Shown here: positions 18,444-27,355 of the stretch, piece after piece
Layout: each line of letters begins with the position of its first letter
How positions within the stretch are numbered: the stretch's first letter is position 1
Assembly (NCBI RefSeq): GCF_051433165.1
Contig: NZ_JBHMFS010000018.1
Span: 38,954 to 102,953 of the forward strand
Length of the DNA stretch: 64,000 bases
Origin: Falsiroseomonas sp051433165
GTDB lineage: Bacteria > Pseudomonadota > Alphaproteobacteria > Acetobacterales > Acetobacteraceae
Reading direction: 5' to 3'
Notes under the pieces: generated by a model
Seen by the model: only the letters and a program-made list of their open reading frames with translations
The model's database searches: none
Told to the model about the DNA's origin: nothing
Program-made: the position numbers and the translations under genes

Positions 18444-19892
18444 TCAGCAATCGGCGCCGAGCGGGCCGGTCAGCGGCACATCCATGTCGCAGACCAGGCC
18501 GGAGGGCTGCCAATCCAGCGCGACGTCCCCGCGCAACTGGCCACGCACCGTGCCGGCCAGCACGCGTGATCCGAAGCCGCTCCGCAGCGGCGGGCCGGCA
18601 ACCGGCGGCCCGCCACACTCCGCCCAGCGCAGCCGCAGCCGGTGACCTGCCTCCAGATGCCAATGGACGACGAGCTGTCCTCCGGGCAGCGAGAGCGCGC
18701 CGTATTTCGCGGCATTCGTCGTCAGCTCATGCAGCGCCATCGCCAGTGGCTGGGCCTTGGTCGGCGGCAGCATCAGGTCCTGGCCCTCCAGCGCGACGTG
18801 CGGCCCGACAGGTGCTCCATTGATGAAGGCGGCAAGCTCGTGCCGCAGCAGCGCCCGTAGATCGGCACCGGTCCAGTGTTCCTCGGCAAGCAGCGTATGC
18901 GCCCTGGCCAGCGCGGCGACGCGGCCCTCGATGGCTTGCGCATAGGCGCCCGGGTCATCCTTCGGTGTCAGCCGCAGCGCCGCCTGCACCACGGCCAGCA
19001 CGTTCTTCGCCCGGTGGTCCACCTCCTGCGTCAGCAGGATCTGCCGTTCCTCCGTCTGCCGCCGCTCCGTCACGTCCAGGACCAGCACGGCAAAGTGGCC
19101 CGGCTCCGGGCGGTAGACATGCAGCTCGAACCAGTGCCCGGGGCGTGCGGTGCCGTCGAGGTGGCGCGCCGGCTGGCCGCTTTCGACAACGCCGGCGCAG
19201 ACATCGAGCCAGGGCGGCGCCATGCCGGGCCACACCTCCTGCGCCGTGCGGCCGACCGCCGCGGCGCGCGGGACGCCGGTCAGCCGTTCGAAGGCGGGGT
19301 TAATCTCGACCAGGCAGTAATCCACCGCGCGACCCTTGGCGTCGTGCAGCACCTTGCACAGCGCGAAGCCCTCATGCATCCGGTCGAAAAGGCCGCGCCA
19401 ATGCGCCTCACTCGCACGCGCGGCCATCGCATCCGCCTCGCGGCCCAGCAGATGCGCGCGAAGCTGGCGCTGGCGCAGCCGGGCCCGCAGGGCGGAGCGG
19501 ACGGCGCCGATCAGGGACAGGGCATTCAAGGGACGTTCCAGGAACACCGCATTGCCCAGCACCTGCGGCAGACCCAGTTCGGCCACCGCGGTCCGCCCGG
19601 CGATGCCGCCGCGGGTCAGCACGATGAAGGGAAGGTCGGACCAGGGCGGTTGCGCGGACAACACCTCCACCAGTGCCCCGAGGGCCGGCCGGGCCAGGGC
19701 CTCCGCCGCCACCAGCACCGCGCCGGTGCCGGAATCGACCGCCGTGCGAAGGGTCGCGAAATCCGCCATCACGCGGCAGTCGATGTCGCGGCGGCCCAGC
19801 AGTTCGGCCGCTGTCTTCGCATCCCGGCCCGAAGGGGCCAGGATCAGCAGGGGGCCGACATCCTCCATCGCGGTGCTAGGCATCCGCATCAT
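18444..19892 (-). CDS. HWE-family histidine kinase with REC-like and PAS domains
   Basis: 482 residues, no membrane helix, so cytoplasmic. Order: a receiver-like domain (about 11-135, ending in a FLERPLNALSL stretch in place of the usual lysine-proline segment), PAS (about 165-275), then the HWE kinase core. The phospho-acceptor is His293 in VDHRAKN; the N-box is HELTTNAAKYG (388-398); the WxE of the HWE family is W423-A-E; a glycine motif FGSRVL follows. The REC-like domain may be degenerate. HWE kinases in alphaproteobacteria often feed light or general-stress pathways. It overlaps the 3' end of the KaiC-like gene by 17 bases, implying a shared function. No response regulator is adjacent. 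Confidence 0.88.
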   Translation of the reverse strand: MMRMPSTAMEDVGPLLILAPSGRDAKTAAELLGRRDIDCRVMADFATLRTAVDSGTGAVLVAAEALARPALGALVEVLSAQPPWSDLPFIVLTRGGIAGRTAVAELGLPQVLGNAVFLERPLNALSLIGAVRSALRARLRQRQLRAHLLGREADAMAARASEAHWRGLFDRMHEGFALCKVLHDAKGRAVDYCLVEINPAFERLTGVPRAAAVGRTAQEVWPGMAPPWLDVCAGVVESGQPARHLDGTARPGHWFELHVYRPEPGHFAVLVLDVTERRQTEERQILLTQEVDHRAKNVLAVVQAALRLTPKDDPGAYAQAIEGRVAALARAHTLLAEEHWTGADLRALLRHELAAFINGAPVGPHVALEGQDLMLPPTKAQPLAMALHELTTNAAKYGALSLPGGQLVVHWHLEAGHRLRLRWAECGGPPVAGPPLRSGFGSRVLAGTVRGQLRGDVALDWQPSGLVCDMDVPLTGPLGADC

Positions 19893-21387
19893 GGTTTGGC
19901 AGCAGCGGCGCTTCCTTGCCCAGATAGGTCGGGGTGCCGGTGAGCACGCCCTGGAAGGCCTTCAGCACCTCTCCCACCTGCACGCCATCCGTGCCGATCC
20001 GCAGCTCGCGGATGGTTTCCTCATGCAGCCCGCCGCGGTTCTTGATGATGGAGACTGCCTTGCGCACGCTGCCAGCCGCCTCGAAGAAACGCAGCAGCAG
20101 GATGGCATCCGACAGGTTGCTGACATCGATGTTGCTGCGCATGCTGCCCATCAGACCGTTCTGCGGGTTGATCAGCAGCGTCAGCACGCCGCGCTGGTTC
20201 AGGAAGGACAGCAGCTCATGCAGTTGCAGCAGAAGCTGCTTTTCCTGCGGCATCGCCGCGAGGTAGCCGCTGAGGCTGTCGATCACCACGATGCCGATGC
20301 CGGATTCTTCGACATCCGCGCGCAGGATGCTGGCGAATTCGCCCGGTGAAATTTCCGCCGGGTCCACCTGGCGAAGCGTGACGCGGCCAGCCGCGATATG
20401 CGGCCTCAGCTCCAGCCCGAGCCGGGTCAGCCGCGTCAGCAGCGTGCCCGCGCGTTCATCGAACTGGTAGATGGCGCAGGCCTCGCCGCGCTCCGCCGCG
20501 GCATGCACCCATTGCATGGAAAGCGTGGATTTTCCGGCGCCCGCCGGACCGCTCAGCAGCATGCAGGTGCCGCGCAACGGCCCGCCGCCGATCAGCGCAT
20601 CCAGCGCCGCGACGCCGCTCGGCACCGGTTCGCCGACGAAGTCCGAATGGTGCTCGGACGCCACCAGCCGCGGGAACACCTGGATGCCGCCGCGCCGGAT
20701 GACGTAGTCGTGCCAGCCTTCGCGGTACTGCGCGCCGCGCATCTTCGCCACTTCCAACCGGCGGCGGGATCCGCCGAAATCCAACGTCCGGCGTTCCAGC
20801 GTAATCACGCCATGCGACAGGCTGTGCAATTGCCGGTCCGGCACGCCACTGGTGCCGGCCAGGTCATCCACCAGCAGCACGGTGGCGCCGCGCTCGGCGA
20901 AGAACTGCTTGAGTGCCAGGACCTGCCTGCGGAAGCGCAGACCGTCCTGCGCCAGTAGCCGCATTTCGGAAAGGCTGTCGAAGACCACGCGCGTCGCGCC
21001 GGTGCGCTCGACTTCCGCCGTGATCAGCCCGACCGTTTCGCCCAGCTCGATCTCCCACGGATGCAGCAGGGTCGTGTCACGCTCCGCGCCCAGCGCCGCC
21101 TCGGCGCCGGCGAGTTCGAACAGGGCGATGCCGTCCAGGCTCCAGCCATGCGATCTGGCGACGGATTGCAACTCCTCCGCCGTCTCCGAGAGGGTGATGT
21201 AGAGGCCCGCCTCGCCGCGATCGCGGCCCGCAAGCAGAAAGTTGAATGCGAGGGTGGTCTTGCCGGAGCCGGGCGCGCCTTCGATGAGATACAGCCGGTT
21301 CGGCGCCAGGCCACCGCTCAGCACCTCATCCAGGCCCTGCACGCCGGTGGGCACACGGATGTCCGCCCCGTCGGCCAACGCCGTCAT
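19876..21387 (-). CDS. KaiC-like double-domain RecA-type ATPase
   Basis: 503 residues with two tandem KaiC domains. Walker A motifs are GAPGSGKT (37-44) and GPAGAGKS (280-287); Walker B strands are VVFDSLSEM and IVVIDSLSGY. The hexameric KaiC family includes the cyanobacterial clock protein, but most bacterial homologues outside cyanobacteria act in stress or light signalling with a partner kinase. No kaiA or kaiB is present. The overlapping downstream HWE kinase is the probable partner. The gene is preceded by a 236-base non-coding stretch that should hold the promoter. Confidence 0.9.
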   Translation of the reverse strand: MTALADGADIRVPTGVQGLDEVLSGGLAPNRLYLIEGAPGSGKTTLAFNFLLAGRDRGEAGLYITLSETAEELQSVARSHGWSLDGIALFELAGAEAALGAERDTTLLHPWEIELGETVGLITAEVERTGATRVVFDSLSEMRLLAQDGLRFRRQVLALKQFFAERGATVLLVDDLAGTSGVPDRQLHSLSHGVITLERRTLDFGGSRRRLEVAKMRGAQYREGWHDYVIRRGGIQVFPRLVASEHHSDFVGEPVPSGVAALDALIGGGPLRGTCMLLSGPAGAGKSTLSMQWVHAAAERGEACAIYQFDERAGTLLTRLTRLGLELRPHIAAGRVTLRQVDPAEISPGEFASILRADVEESGIGIVVIDSLSGYLAAMPQEKQLLLQLHELLSFLNQRGVLTLLINPQNGLMGSMRSNIDVSNLSDAILLLRFFEAAGSVRKAVSIIKNRGGLHEETIRELRIGTDGVQVGEVLKAFQGVLTGTPTYLGKEAPLLPNHDADA

Positions 21388-21623
21388 CGGCCACCGCCGC
21401 GGGGATGGAAAGTGGCATCCGCAGCGGGCCGGAGGGGCGCGCGAGGATACCGATCTGGCGGATCGCGGAGATCCGGGTCAAGGGCAGCACGAGCGGTCAT
21501 AAAGTCCCTAACGCCCCAGGCGGCATTGGTTACCCGGCGACCTTCTACTTTGTGCGCGGGCCCGGGAACAAGATTGGTTCAGTCGGATGATTTGTAGGCG
21601 AATCGTCAACGCCCCGCCCGGCA

Positions 21624-22403
21624 TCAAGTCAGGCGCAGCACCACGCCGGCATCCTGGAACGCCTGACCCAGTTTCTCCGGCGGCGGCGCGTCACATATCA
21701 GGGTGGCGAAAGCCTGCGCCGGCGCCACCCGGACCAGCGCGGAACGGCCAAATTTCTCGGCATGGCACAGCAGCACCGTCATCCGTGCGGCGGCCATGGC
21801 GGCGCGCTTGATCGCGACCTTCTCGGGGTCGAAATCCATCGGCGCACCGGCGGCATCGAAGCCGGAACAGGCAATCACTGCGACGTCCAGCGCCAGGTTG
21901 GCCAAGGCCGCCGCCGTCTCCCCGCCCACCAAGGATCCGTCGCCACCGCCCAGCCGTCCGGGCAGCACATGCACGGCGGGGTGTTCCGTGCGGGCAAAGG
22001 CGAGTGCGGCCACCATGCTGTTGGTGAAGATGCGGTCGCCGCCGCGCCCGGCGAGCGCCATCGCCGCGGCCTCCACCGTGGTGCCGACATCAAGGAACAG
22101 CGATTGCCGCGGCGGCAGCAGCGCCGCCAGCGCCGCGCCGATGCGGGACTTCGCCGCCGGTTGGCGTTCCCGCTTCTCGGCATAGCCCAGCCGCACCGCG
22201 CCGACCGGCCCGGCGCCGCCATGGAAGCGCTGCAACAGCCCGGCCTGGGAAAGCTGGATGATGTCCCGCCGCGCCGTCTGTGCCGAAATGCCGAAGCGCC
22301 GCGCCAGGGCCTCGATGGTCGCAAAGCCCTGTTCGGCGACCAGCCGCAGGATCGCCTGCTGGCGCGGATTGGGGGCGGCATCTTGCTCGGGCAGCGTGTC
22401 CAT
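21624..22403 (-). CDS. DeoR/GlpR-family transcriptional repressor
   Basis: 259 residues. An N-terminal DeoR helix-turn-helix (IEALARRFGISAQTARRDI, about residues 29-47) is followed by the DeoRC sugar-phosphate-sensing domain (SLFLDVGTTVEAAAMAL and FTNSMVAAL). It probably represses the divergent SLOG-ABC operon and releases on binding a sugar phosphate or glycerol phosphate; that link is inferred from position. The start at 22403 has only a weak purine-rich site. Only 47 bases separate it from the divergent gene, so the operator should lie within 22404-22450. Confidence 0.9.
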   Translation of the reverse strand: MDTLPEQDAAPNPRQQAILRLVAEQGFATIEALARRFGISAQTARRDIIQLSQAGLLQRFHGGAGPVGAVRLGYAEKRERQPAAKSRIGAALAALLPPRQSLFLDVGTTVEAAAMALAGRGGDRIFTNSMVAALAFARTEHPAVHVLPGRLGGGDGSLVGGETAAALANLALDVAVIACSGFDAAGAPMDFDPEKVAIKRAAMAAARMTVLLCHAEKFGRSALVRVAPAQAFATLICDAPPPEKLGQAFQDAGVVLRLT

Positions 22404-22450
22404 GGAAGCTTTCTTACATTGGGCGCTTGCGCCGGGACAAGGAGGCAGGG

Positions 22451-23077
22451 ATGGATTTGCGACTGCATGAAGGACCGGATGGCCCCTGTCTGCACCGGGC
22501 GGATGCGGGTTTCGACCCCTGGCAACTGGCCTGGCAGCCGGCCCCGCCGCGTCCGGGTGGGCAGGCCGTGACACCGCTGGCGGCGCTGGCCGCGCTGTCC
22601 GCCGCCCGGCTGCTGCGTGGCGTGCCGGTGGCGGTGATCGGCCCGCGCGAGGCCTCGGCGGCGGAACTGGCGGCAGCGGAGGCGGTGGGGCTGGGGCTGG
22701 GCCGGGCTGGGCTGGTGCTGCTATGCGGCGGCAAGGGCGGCGCCATGGAAGCCGCCTGCCGCGGCGCCCGGCGCGGCGGCGGGCTGACCCTCGGCCTGCT
22801 GCCGGATGAGGAATGGCAGGGCGCGAATGACCATGTGGCGATCCCGATCGCCACCGGCATCGGCCCGGCCCGCAACGCCATCCTGGCCCGCGCGGCGGTG
22901 GCGCTGATCGCGGTCGGCGGGGCCTATGGCACGCTGTCCGAAATGGCGCTCGGCATGCAGTTCAACCGCCTGGTGCTGGCCTTGGGCCAGGCGCCGGAGG
23001 TGCCGGGCGTGATCCGCTGCGACAGTCCGGAGGCCGCGGTGGAACGCGTCGCACGGCACCTGCTGGGCATGTCATGA
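22451..23077 (+). CDS. SLOG-fold protein related to TIGR00725/LOG family
   Basis: 208 residues. The last 150 or so match the SLOG superfamily: VIGPREASAAE, LLCGGKGGAMEAA, TGIGPARNAILARAA and GGAYGTLSE are the nucleotide-binding signatures. The first 60 residues, rich in Pro and Ala, are extra and unrecognised. Relatives include cytokinin-activating LOG enzymes (nucleoside 5'-monophosphate phosphoribohydrolases) and nucleotide-ligand sensors. A strong AGGAGG precedes the ATG. It is the first gene of the operon, 60 bases before the ABC ATPase, divergent from the DeoR gene. Its role beside a sugar-type importer is not known. Confidence 0.8.
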   Translation: MDLRLHEGPDGPCLHRADAGFDPWQLAWQPAPPRPGGQAVTPLAALAALSAARLLRGVPVAVIGPREASAAELAAAEAVGLGLGRAGLVLLCGGKGGAMEAACRGARRGGGLTLGLLPDEEWQGANDHVAIPIATGIGPARNAILARAAVALIAVGGAYGTLSEMALGMQFNRLVLALGQAPEVPGVIRCDSPEAAVERVARHLLGMS

Positions 23078-23137
23078 AACGATCATTCGCCATCCTCATG
23101 GAAGATTTCGTAAGTGCGGCGCAGCAAAGGATCGCCC

Positions 23138-24304
23138 GTGCCGATTGACCCGCTACCCGACCGGCGCCCCCCTGCCGGCATCTCCCTGCGCGGCATCGTC
23201 AAGCGCTACGGTGCGGCCACCGTGCTGGACGGCATCGACCTGGACATCGTGCCGGGCGAGTTTCTGACGCTGGTCGGCCCCTCCGGCTGCGGGAAATCCA
23301 CGCTGCTGCGAACCATCGCGGGGTTCGAGCCACAGGATGAAGGGCAGGTCCGCATCGGCAAACGCGTGGTGGATGCGTTGCCGCCGGCGCAGCGCGACGT
23401 CGCCATGGTGTTCCAATCCTACGCGCTGTACCCGCACATGACGGTGGCCGGGAACATCGCGACGCCGCTGGAAATGCGGCGCCTGTCGCTGGCCGAGCGA
23501 CTGCCCCTGCTGCGCCTGCTGTCGCCCCGCCGTCCGCGCATCCGACGCGAGATCATGGCGGAGGTCGAGGCGGTGGCGCGTCAGTTGGATATCCTGCCGC
23601 TGCTGGCGCGCAAGCCGGCGCAGCTTTCGGGCGGCCAGCGGCAGCGCGTGGCGCTCGGCCGCGCCATGGTGCGCGACCCGGCCGCCTTCCTGATGGATGA
23701 GCCGCTGTCCAACCTGGATGCGCGGCTGCGCGTGCAGATGCGGACGGAGCTGGCGGAGCTGCACAAGCGGCTCGGCGCCACCTTCGTCTATGTCACGCAC
23801 GATCAGGTCGAGGCGATGACCATGTCCGACCGCGTCGCGCTGATGGAGGCCGGGCGCATCCTGCAGCTCGGCACGCCCGCCGCGCTGTACGACACGCCCG
23901 CCAGCATCGGCGTGGCGCGCTTCATCGGCAGCCCGCCCATCAACCTGCTCCGCGCCGAAGCCCGCGCCGATGGCAGCATCCTCGCGGAAGGCCTGCGCCT
24001 GCATGTCAATGCCGCGGTACCAGCCGGTCCGGTGACGGTGGGCCTGCGGCCGGAGAGCCTGGCGCTGGCGCCACCGGATGCGCCAGGCGCCCTGCCCGTC
24101 CGGCTGCGTCGCGCGGAGAATCTCGGCGCCGAATGGCTGCTGCATGTCGAAACCCCCGGCGGTGCCGCGCTGACGGCGCGCGTGCCGGCCACCGCGCCGG
24201 TGCCGGAGCGCTTCAGCCTGGCGATCGACCCGGCTCGGCTGCACCTGTTCGGCGCCGATGGCCAGCGCATCGCCGCGCGCCTCGGCATGCAGGTGCCGGC
24301 ATGA
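23138..24304 (+). CDS. ABC transporter ATP-binding protein, UgpC/MsmX type
   Basis: 388 residues. Walker A GPSGCGKST, Q-loop VFQSYALYPHM, signature LSGGQRQRV, Walker B AFLMDEPLSN and H-loop YVTHDQ are all intact, followed by a C-terminal TOBE regulatory domain, as in ATPases of CUT1 sugar and glycerol-3-phosphate importers. An extra segment of about 25 arginine- and leucine-rich residues sits between the Q-loop and the signature (near 115-140). The GTG at 23138 is preferred: AAAGGA lies seven bases upstream. Its stop overlaps the permease start (ATGA). Confidence 0.9.
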   Translation: MPIDPLPDRRPPAGISLRGIVKRYGAATVLDGIDLDIVPGEFLTLVGPSGCGKSTLLRTIAGFEPQDEGQVRIGKRVVDALPPAQRDVAMVFQSYALYPHMTVAGNIATPLEMRRLSLAERLPLLRLLSPRRPRIRREIMAEVEAVARQLDILPLLARKPAQLSGGQRQRVALGRAMVRDPAAFLMDEPLSNLDARLRVQMRTELAELHKRLGATFVYVTHDQVEAMTMSDRVALMEAGRILQLGTPAALYDTPASIGVARFIGSPPINLLRAEARADGSILAEGLRLHVNAAVPAGPVTVGLRPESLALAPPDAPGALPVRLRRAENLGAEWLLHVETPGGAALTARVPATAPVPERFSLAIDPARLHLFGADGQRIAARLGMQVPA

Positions 24305-25176
24305 ACCGCGCCAAGGCCCTGGCCGGCGCCGCCTTCGCCGCCCCCGCCTTCGCGCTGATGCTGGCGCTGCTGATCGGGCCGCTGCTGGTGCTGCTGGCAC
24401 TGTCCGTCACGAACTACCGCCTCGGCGCCATGGCGGTGAACCTGGTGGGCCTCGGCCACTACGCCGCCCTGTTCAGCGACGAGGTATTCCAGCGCGCCTT
24501 GCGGAACACCTTCCTCTATGTCGGCTTCGTGCTGCCGGGCGCCGTGTTCGGCGGGCTCGGCATTGCGCTGCTGGTGCATGCAAGGGTGCGGACGCGCAGC
24601 TTCTATGAGGTAATCTACTTCCTGCCCGTCACCTCGACGCTGGTGGCGATGGCGACGGTCTGGCAGTTCATGCTGCACCCCTCGCTCGGCCCGGTCAGCG
24701 CCGTCTTTGCAGCGCTTGGCCTGGCCGGGGTGGATCTGCTGAACGATCCGTCGCTGGCACTCGGCACGCTGGCGATGATCGGGCTGTGGCAGCAGATCGG
24801 CTTCAACATGGTGCTGTTCCTGGCAGGGCTTTCCGCGATTCCGCGCGACCTGTACGAGGCCGCGGCGCTGGATGGCGCGGGGGGCGGCATCGACCGCTTC
24901 CTGCGCGTCACCTGGCCCCTGCTGGGGCCGACGACGATGTTCGTCACCATCACCAGCACCATCGCCGCCTTCAAGGTGTTCGACACGGTGGCGGTGCTGA
25001 CCAAGGGCGGCCCGCTGGGCTCCACCGAGACACTGCTCTACGTGCTGTATCTCGAAGGCTTCCAGTATTTCCGCACCGGCTATGCGGCGGCGATGACGGT
25101 GGTGCTGCTCGCCTTCCTCATCATCCTGTCCATCATCCAGGCGCGCGTGATCGACCGAAAGGTGCATTACGCATGA
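24301..25176 (+). CDS. ABC sugar-type permease (MalF/UgpA-like)
   Basis: 291 residues, six membrane helices, CUT1-family permease. The EAA loop reads YEAAALDGAGGGIDRFLRVTWPL, which contacts the ATPase. It would form half of the membrane channel for uptake of a sugar or glycerol-phosphate-like compound. Start and stop overlap the flanking genes by four bases (ATGA), so ATPase and both permeases are translationally coupled. Confidence 0.93.
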   Translation: MNRAKALAGAAFAAPAFALMLALLIGPLLVLLALSVTNYRLGAMAVNLVGLGHYAALFSDEVFQRALRNTFLYVGFVLPGAVFGGLGIALLVHARVRTRSFYEVIYFLPVTSTLVAMATVWQFMLHPSLGPVSAVFAALGLAGVDLLNDPSLALGTLAMIGLWQQIGFNMVLFLAGLSAIPRDLYEAAALDGAGGGIDRFLRVTWPLLGPTTMFVTITSTIAAFKVFDTVAVLTKGGPLGSTETLLYVLYLEGFQYFRTGYAAAMTVVLLAFLIILSIIQARVIDRKVHYA

Positions 25177-26003
25177 GGCGGCGCGGGTTTCTCGGTGCGC
25201 TGCTCTCGCACGCGGTGCTGCTGGGCGGCGCGGTGCTGATGGCGGCGCCCTTCCTGTGGATGCTGCTCACTTCCATCCGCCCGCCGGAGGAGGTGTTCGG
25301 CACGGTCTTCAACCTCATCCCGACGCGCTTCGCGGGCTACGAGAATTACCGGGTGGCCCTGACGGAGAGCAACCTGCCGCGCGCCCTGCTGAACGGCGTC
25401 ATCGTCTGCCTCGGCATCCTGGTGGTGCAATTGCTGTTCGCGATCCCCGCGGCCTACGCATTGGCAAAGCTGAAATTCCGCGGGCGGGAATGGCTGTTCG
25501 GGCTGGTGCTGTTCGGGCTCTGCGTGCCGATCCAGGTGCCGGCGCTGCCGCTGTATCTCGGCCTCGCCCAGGCCGGGTTGCTGGATACCTTCTTCGCGCT
25601 GATGGCGCCCTTCTTCCTCACCGTCTTCGGCATGTTCCTGTTCCGCCAGTTCTTCCGCGGCTATCCGGATGAGGTGCTGGACGCGGCGCGGCTCGATGGC
25701 ATGGGCGAGTTCGAGATCGTCTGGCGGCTGGCCACGCCGGCCGCGCTGCCGGCGATCGCCGCCTTCTCCATCTTCTCCGTCGTCGCGCATTGGAACGACC
25801 TCTACTGGCCGCTCATCGTCGTGACATCGGCGGAGCGGTCCGTGCCGTCGCTCGCGATCCTGGCGTTCCGGGATAGCGAGACCGGCGGCAACTACGGCGC
25901 GCTGATGGCCGCGGCCGCCATCACCACCGCGCCGCTGATCCTCGGCTTCTTTGCCGCGCGCCGCGCCTTCCTGCGCGGCATCACCATGACCGGGCCGCGC
26001 TGA
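25173..26003 (+). CDS. ABC sugar-type permease (MalG/UgpE-like)
   Basis: 276 residues, six membrane helices. SIRPPEEVF near the N terminus and the EAA loop DEVLDAARLDGMGEFEIVWRLATP identify a CUT1 partner permease, which forms the heterodimeric channel with the preceding gene product. The ATG overlaps the upstream stop. The binding-protein gene follows after 32 bases. Confidence 0.93.
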   Translation: MRRRGFLGALLSHAVLLGGAVLMAAPFLWMLLTSIRPPEEVFGTVFNLIPTRFAGYENYRVALTESNLPRALLNGVIVCLGILVVQLLFAIPAAYALAKLKFRGREWLFGLVLFGLCVPIQVPALPLYLGLAQAGLLDTFFALMAPFFLTVFGMFLFRQFFRGYPDEVLDAARLDGMGEFEIVWRLATPAALPAIAAFSIFSVVAHWNDLYWPLIVVTSAERSVPSLAILAFRDSETGGNYGALMAAAAITTAPLILGFFAARRAFLRGITMTGPR

Positions 26004-26035
26004 GGCGGCCCCCAACCACGGAGAGGACACACCAG

Positions 26036-27313
26036 ATGACAACCCGCAGAACCCTTCTTGCCACCGGCGCCGCGCTGCTCGCGGCCCCCGCCATCGGCCG
26101 CGCGCAGGGCCAGGTGACGCTGGACGTATTGTTCGCCAACCCGTCCTTCGCGCGCTTCTTCACCCCGATCGCGGAGGCCTTCACCCGGGCCAATCCGGGC
26201 ATCCGCATCGCCTTCCGCCAGCCCGCGCCGAATTACGACGAGCAGCACCAGGCGCTGCTGCGCGGCGCGCTGACCAACCAGCTGCCGGACGTGACCTTCC
26301 CCGGCTTCAACCGCCTGCCGGAACTGGCGCGCACCCTGGCGCCGCGCAACCAGATCGCCGATCTCGCGCCGCTGATCGCGGCCGAGGGCGCGGAATGGAA
26401 GGACGCCAATTTCAGCGCGCGGATGCTGGCGCTGGGCCAGGTGGATGGCACGCAATACGGCATGCCGTTCAACGCCTCCTCCCCCATCGCCTACTACAAT
26501 CCGGAACTGGTGCGCCGCGCCGGTGGCGATCCGGAGAACTTCCCTAAGGACTGGGATGCCGTGGTGGCACTCGGCGGCCGCATCAAGGCGGCGGTGCCGG
26601 ACGCGATGGGCGTGTCCTACTACATCAACTCCTTCGACAGCGACTGGCTGTGGCAGGCGTTGGTGCAGCAGGGCGGCGGGCGCATGTTGAACGCCGATGG
26701 CAGCGTCGGCTTCGGCGGCCCGGCTGGCCAGGCGGCGATGGTGCTGGCGCGGCGCTTCGTGGCCGATGCGGGCATGGGGCTGATCGGCGCCGACCAGAAC
26801 CGCCAGCAATTCGGCACCGGCGGCACCGGCGTGATCTTCGACAGCCCGGCACGCCTCGGCGTCATCACCGGCCTGGTCGGCGGCCGCTTCCCGCTGCGCA
26901 CGGCGCCCTTCCCCATCACGGACGCGGCCAATGGCGGCGTGCCGACCGGCGGCAATGCGGCGGTGATCCTGACGCGCGACGCCGCGAAGCGGGACGCAGC
27001 CTGGAAGTATGTGAAGTACAGCGCCGGGCCGGAGGCGCAGAAGGTGGCGGTGGAAATGACCGGCTACCTGCCCACCAACCGCCGCGCGGAGGGCGCCGAA
27101 TTCCTCGGCGGCTGGTATCAGCAGAACCCGAACGCCCGCAGCGCCGCGATGCAGGCGGACAAGTCCCTGCCGTGGGAGGATTACGGCGCCAACGGCCCGC
27201 GCATCCATCGCATGCAGCAGGAAATCCTCACCGGCGTGATGCGCGGCGACATGGCGCCGGAAGCCGGGCTGCAGCGCATGGTGCAGCAGACCGGCAGCAT
27301 GATGCGGGCGTAA
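26036..27313 (+). CDS. ABC transporter substrate-binding protein, family 1 (UgpB-like)
   Basis: 425 residues with an N-terminal export signal carrying TRRTLL, so Tat export is possible, ending near AIGRA. The mature part has an SBP_bac_1 fold (LPDVTFPGFNRLPELA; YGMPFNASSPIAYYNPELVRRAG). It is the periplasmic binding component of the importer encoded upstream. The ligand is not readable, but GlpR/DeoR-type control and the UgpB resemblance point to a sugar, sugar phosphate or glycerophosphodiester. GGAGAGGA precedes the ATG. Placing the binding-protein gene last, after the ATPase, is less common than first. Confidence 0.92.
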   Translation: MTTRRTLLATGAALLAAPAIGRAQGQVTLDVLFANPSFARFFTPIAEAFTRANPGIRIAFRQPAPNYDEQHQALLRGALTNQLPDVTFPGFNRLPELARTLAPRNQIADLAPLIAAEGAEWKDANFSARMLALGQVDGTQYGMPFNASSPIAYYNPELVRRAGGDPENFPKDWDAVVALGGRIKAAVPDAMGVSYYINSFDSDWLWQALVQQGGGRMLNADGSVGFGGPAGQAAMVLARRFVADAGMGLIGADQNRQQFGTGGTGVIFDSPARLGVITGLVGGRFPLRTAPFPITDAANGGVPTGGNAAVILTRDAAKRDAAWKYVKYSAGPEAQKVAVEMTGYLPTNRRAEGAEFLGGWYQQNPNARSAAMQADKSLPWEDYGANGPRIHRMQQEILTGVMRGDMAPEAGLQRMVQQTGSMMRA

Positions 27314-27323
27314 TCCGCGGATG

Positions 27324-27351
27324 GTGCGGCCCGGCGGAAGCCGGGCCGTGC
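27324..27351. terminator. GC-rich hairpin between convergent genes
   Basis: A perfect nine-base stem (CGGCCCGGC / GCCGGGCCG) with a GGAA loop, extended by G-T pairs, lies in the 42-base gap between the convergent importer operon and the universal-stress gene. A short CCCTTTC follows on the plus strand; there is no long T run, so it may slow or stop transcription from either side only partly. Confidence 0.65.
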
Positions 27352-27355
27352 CCTT

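Noticed and set aside
19876..21387. A circadian-clock role for the KaiC-like protein
   Set aside because: No kaiA or kaiB is near, and many bacterial KaiC homologues have no clock function.
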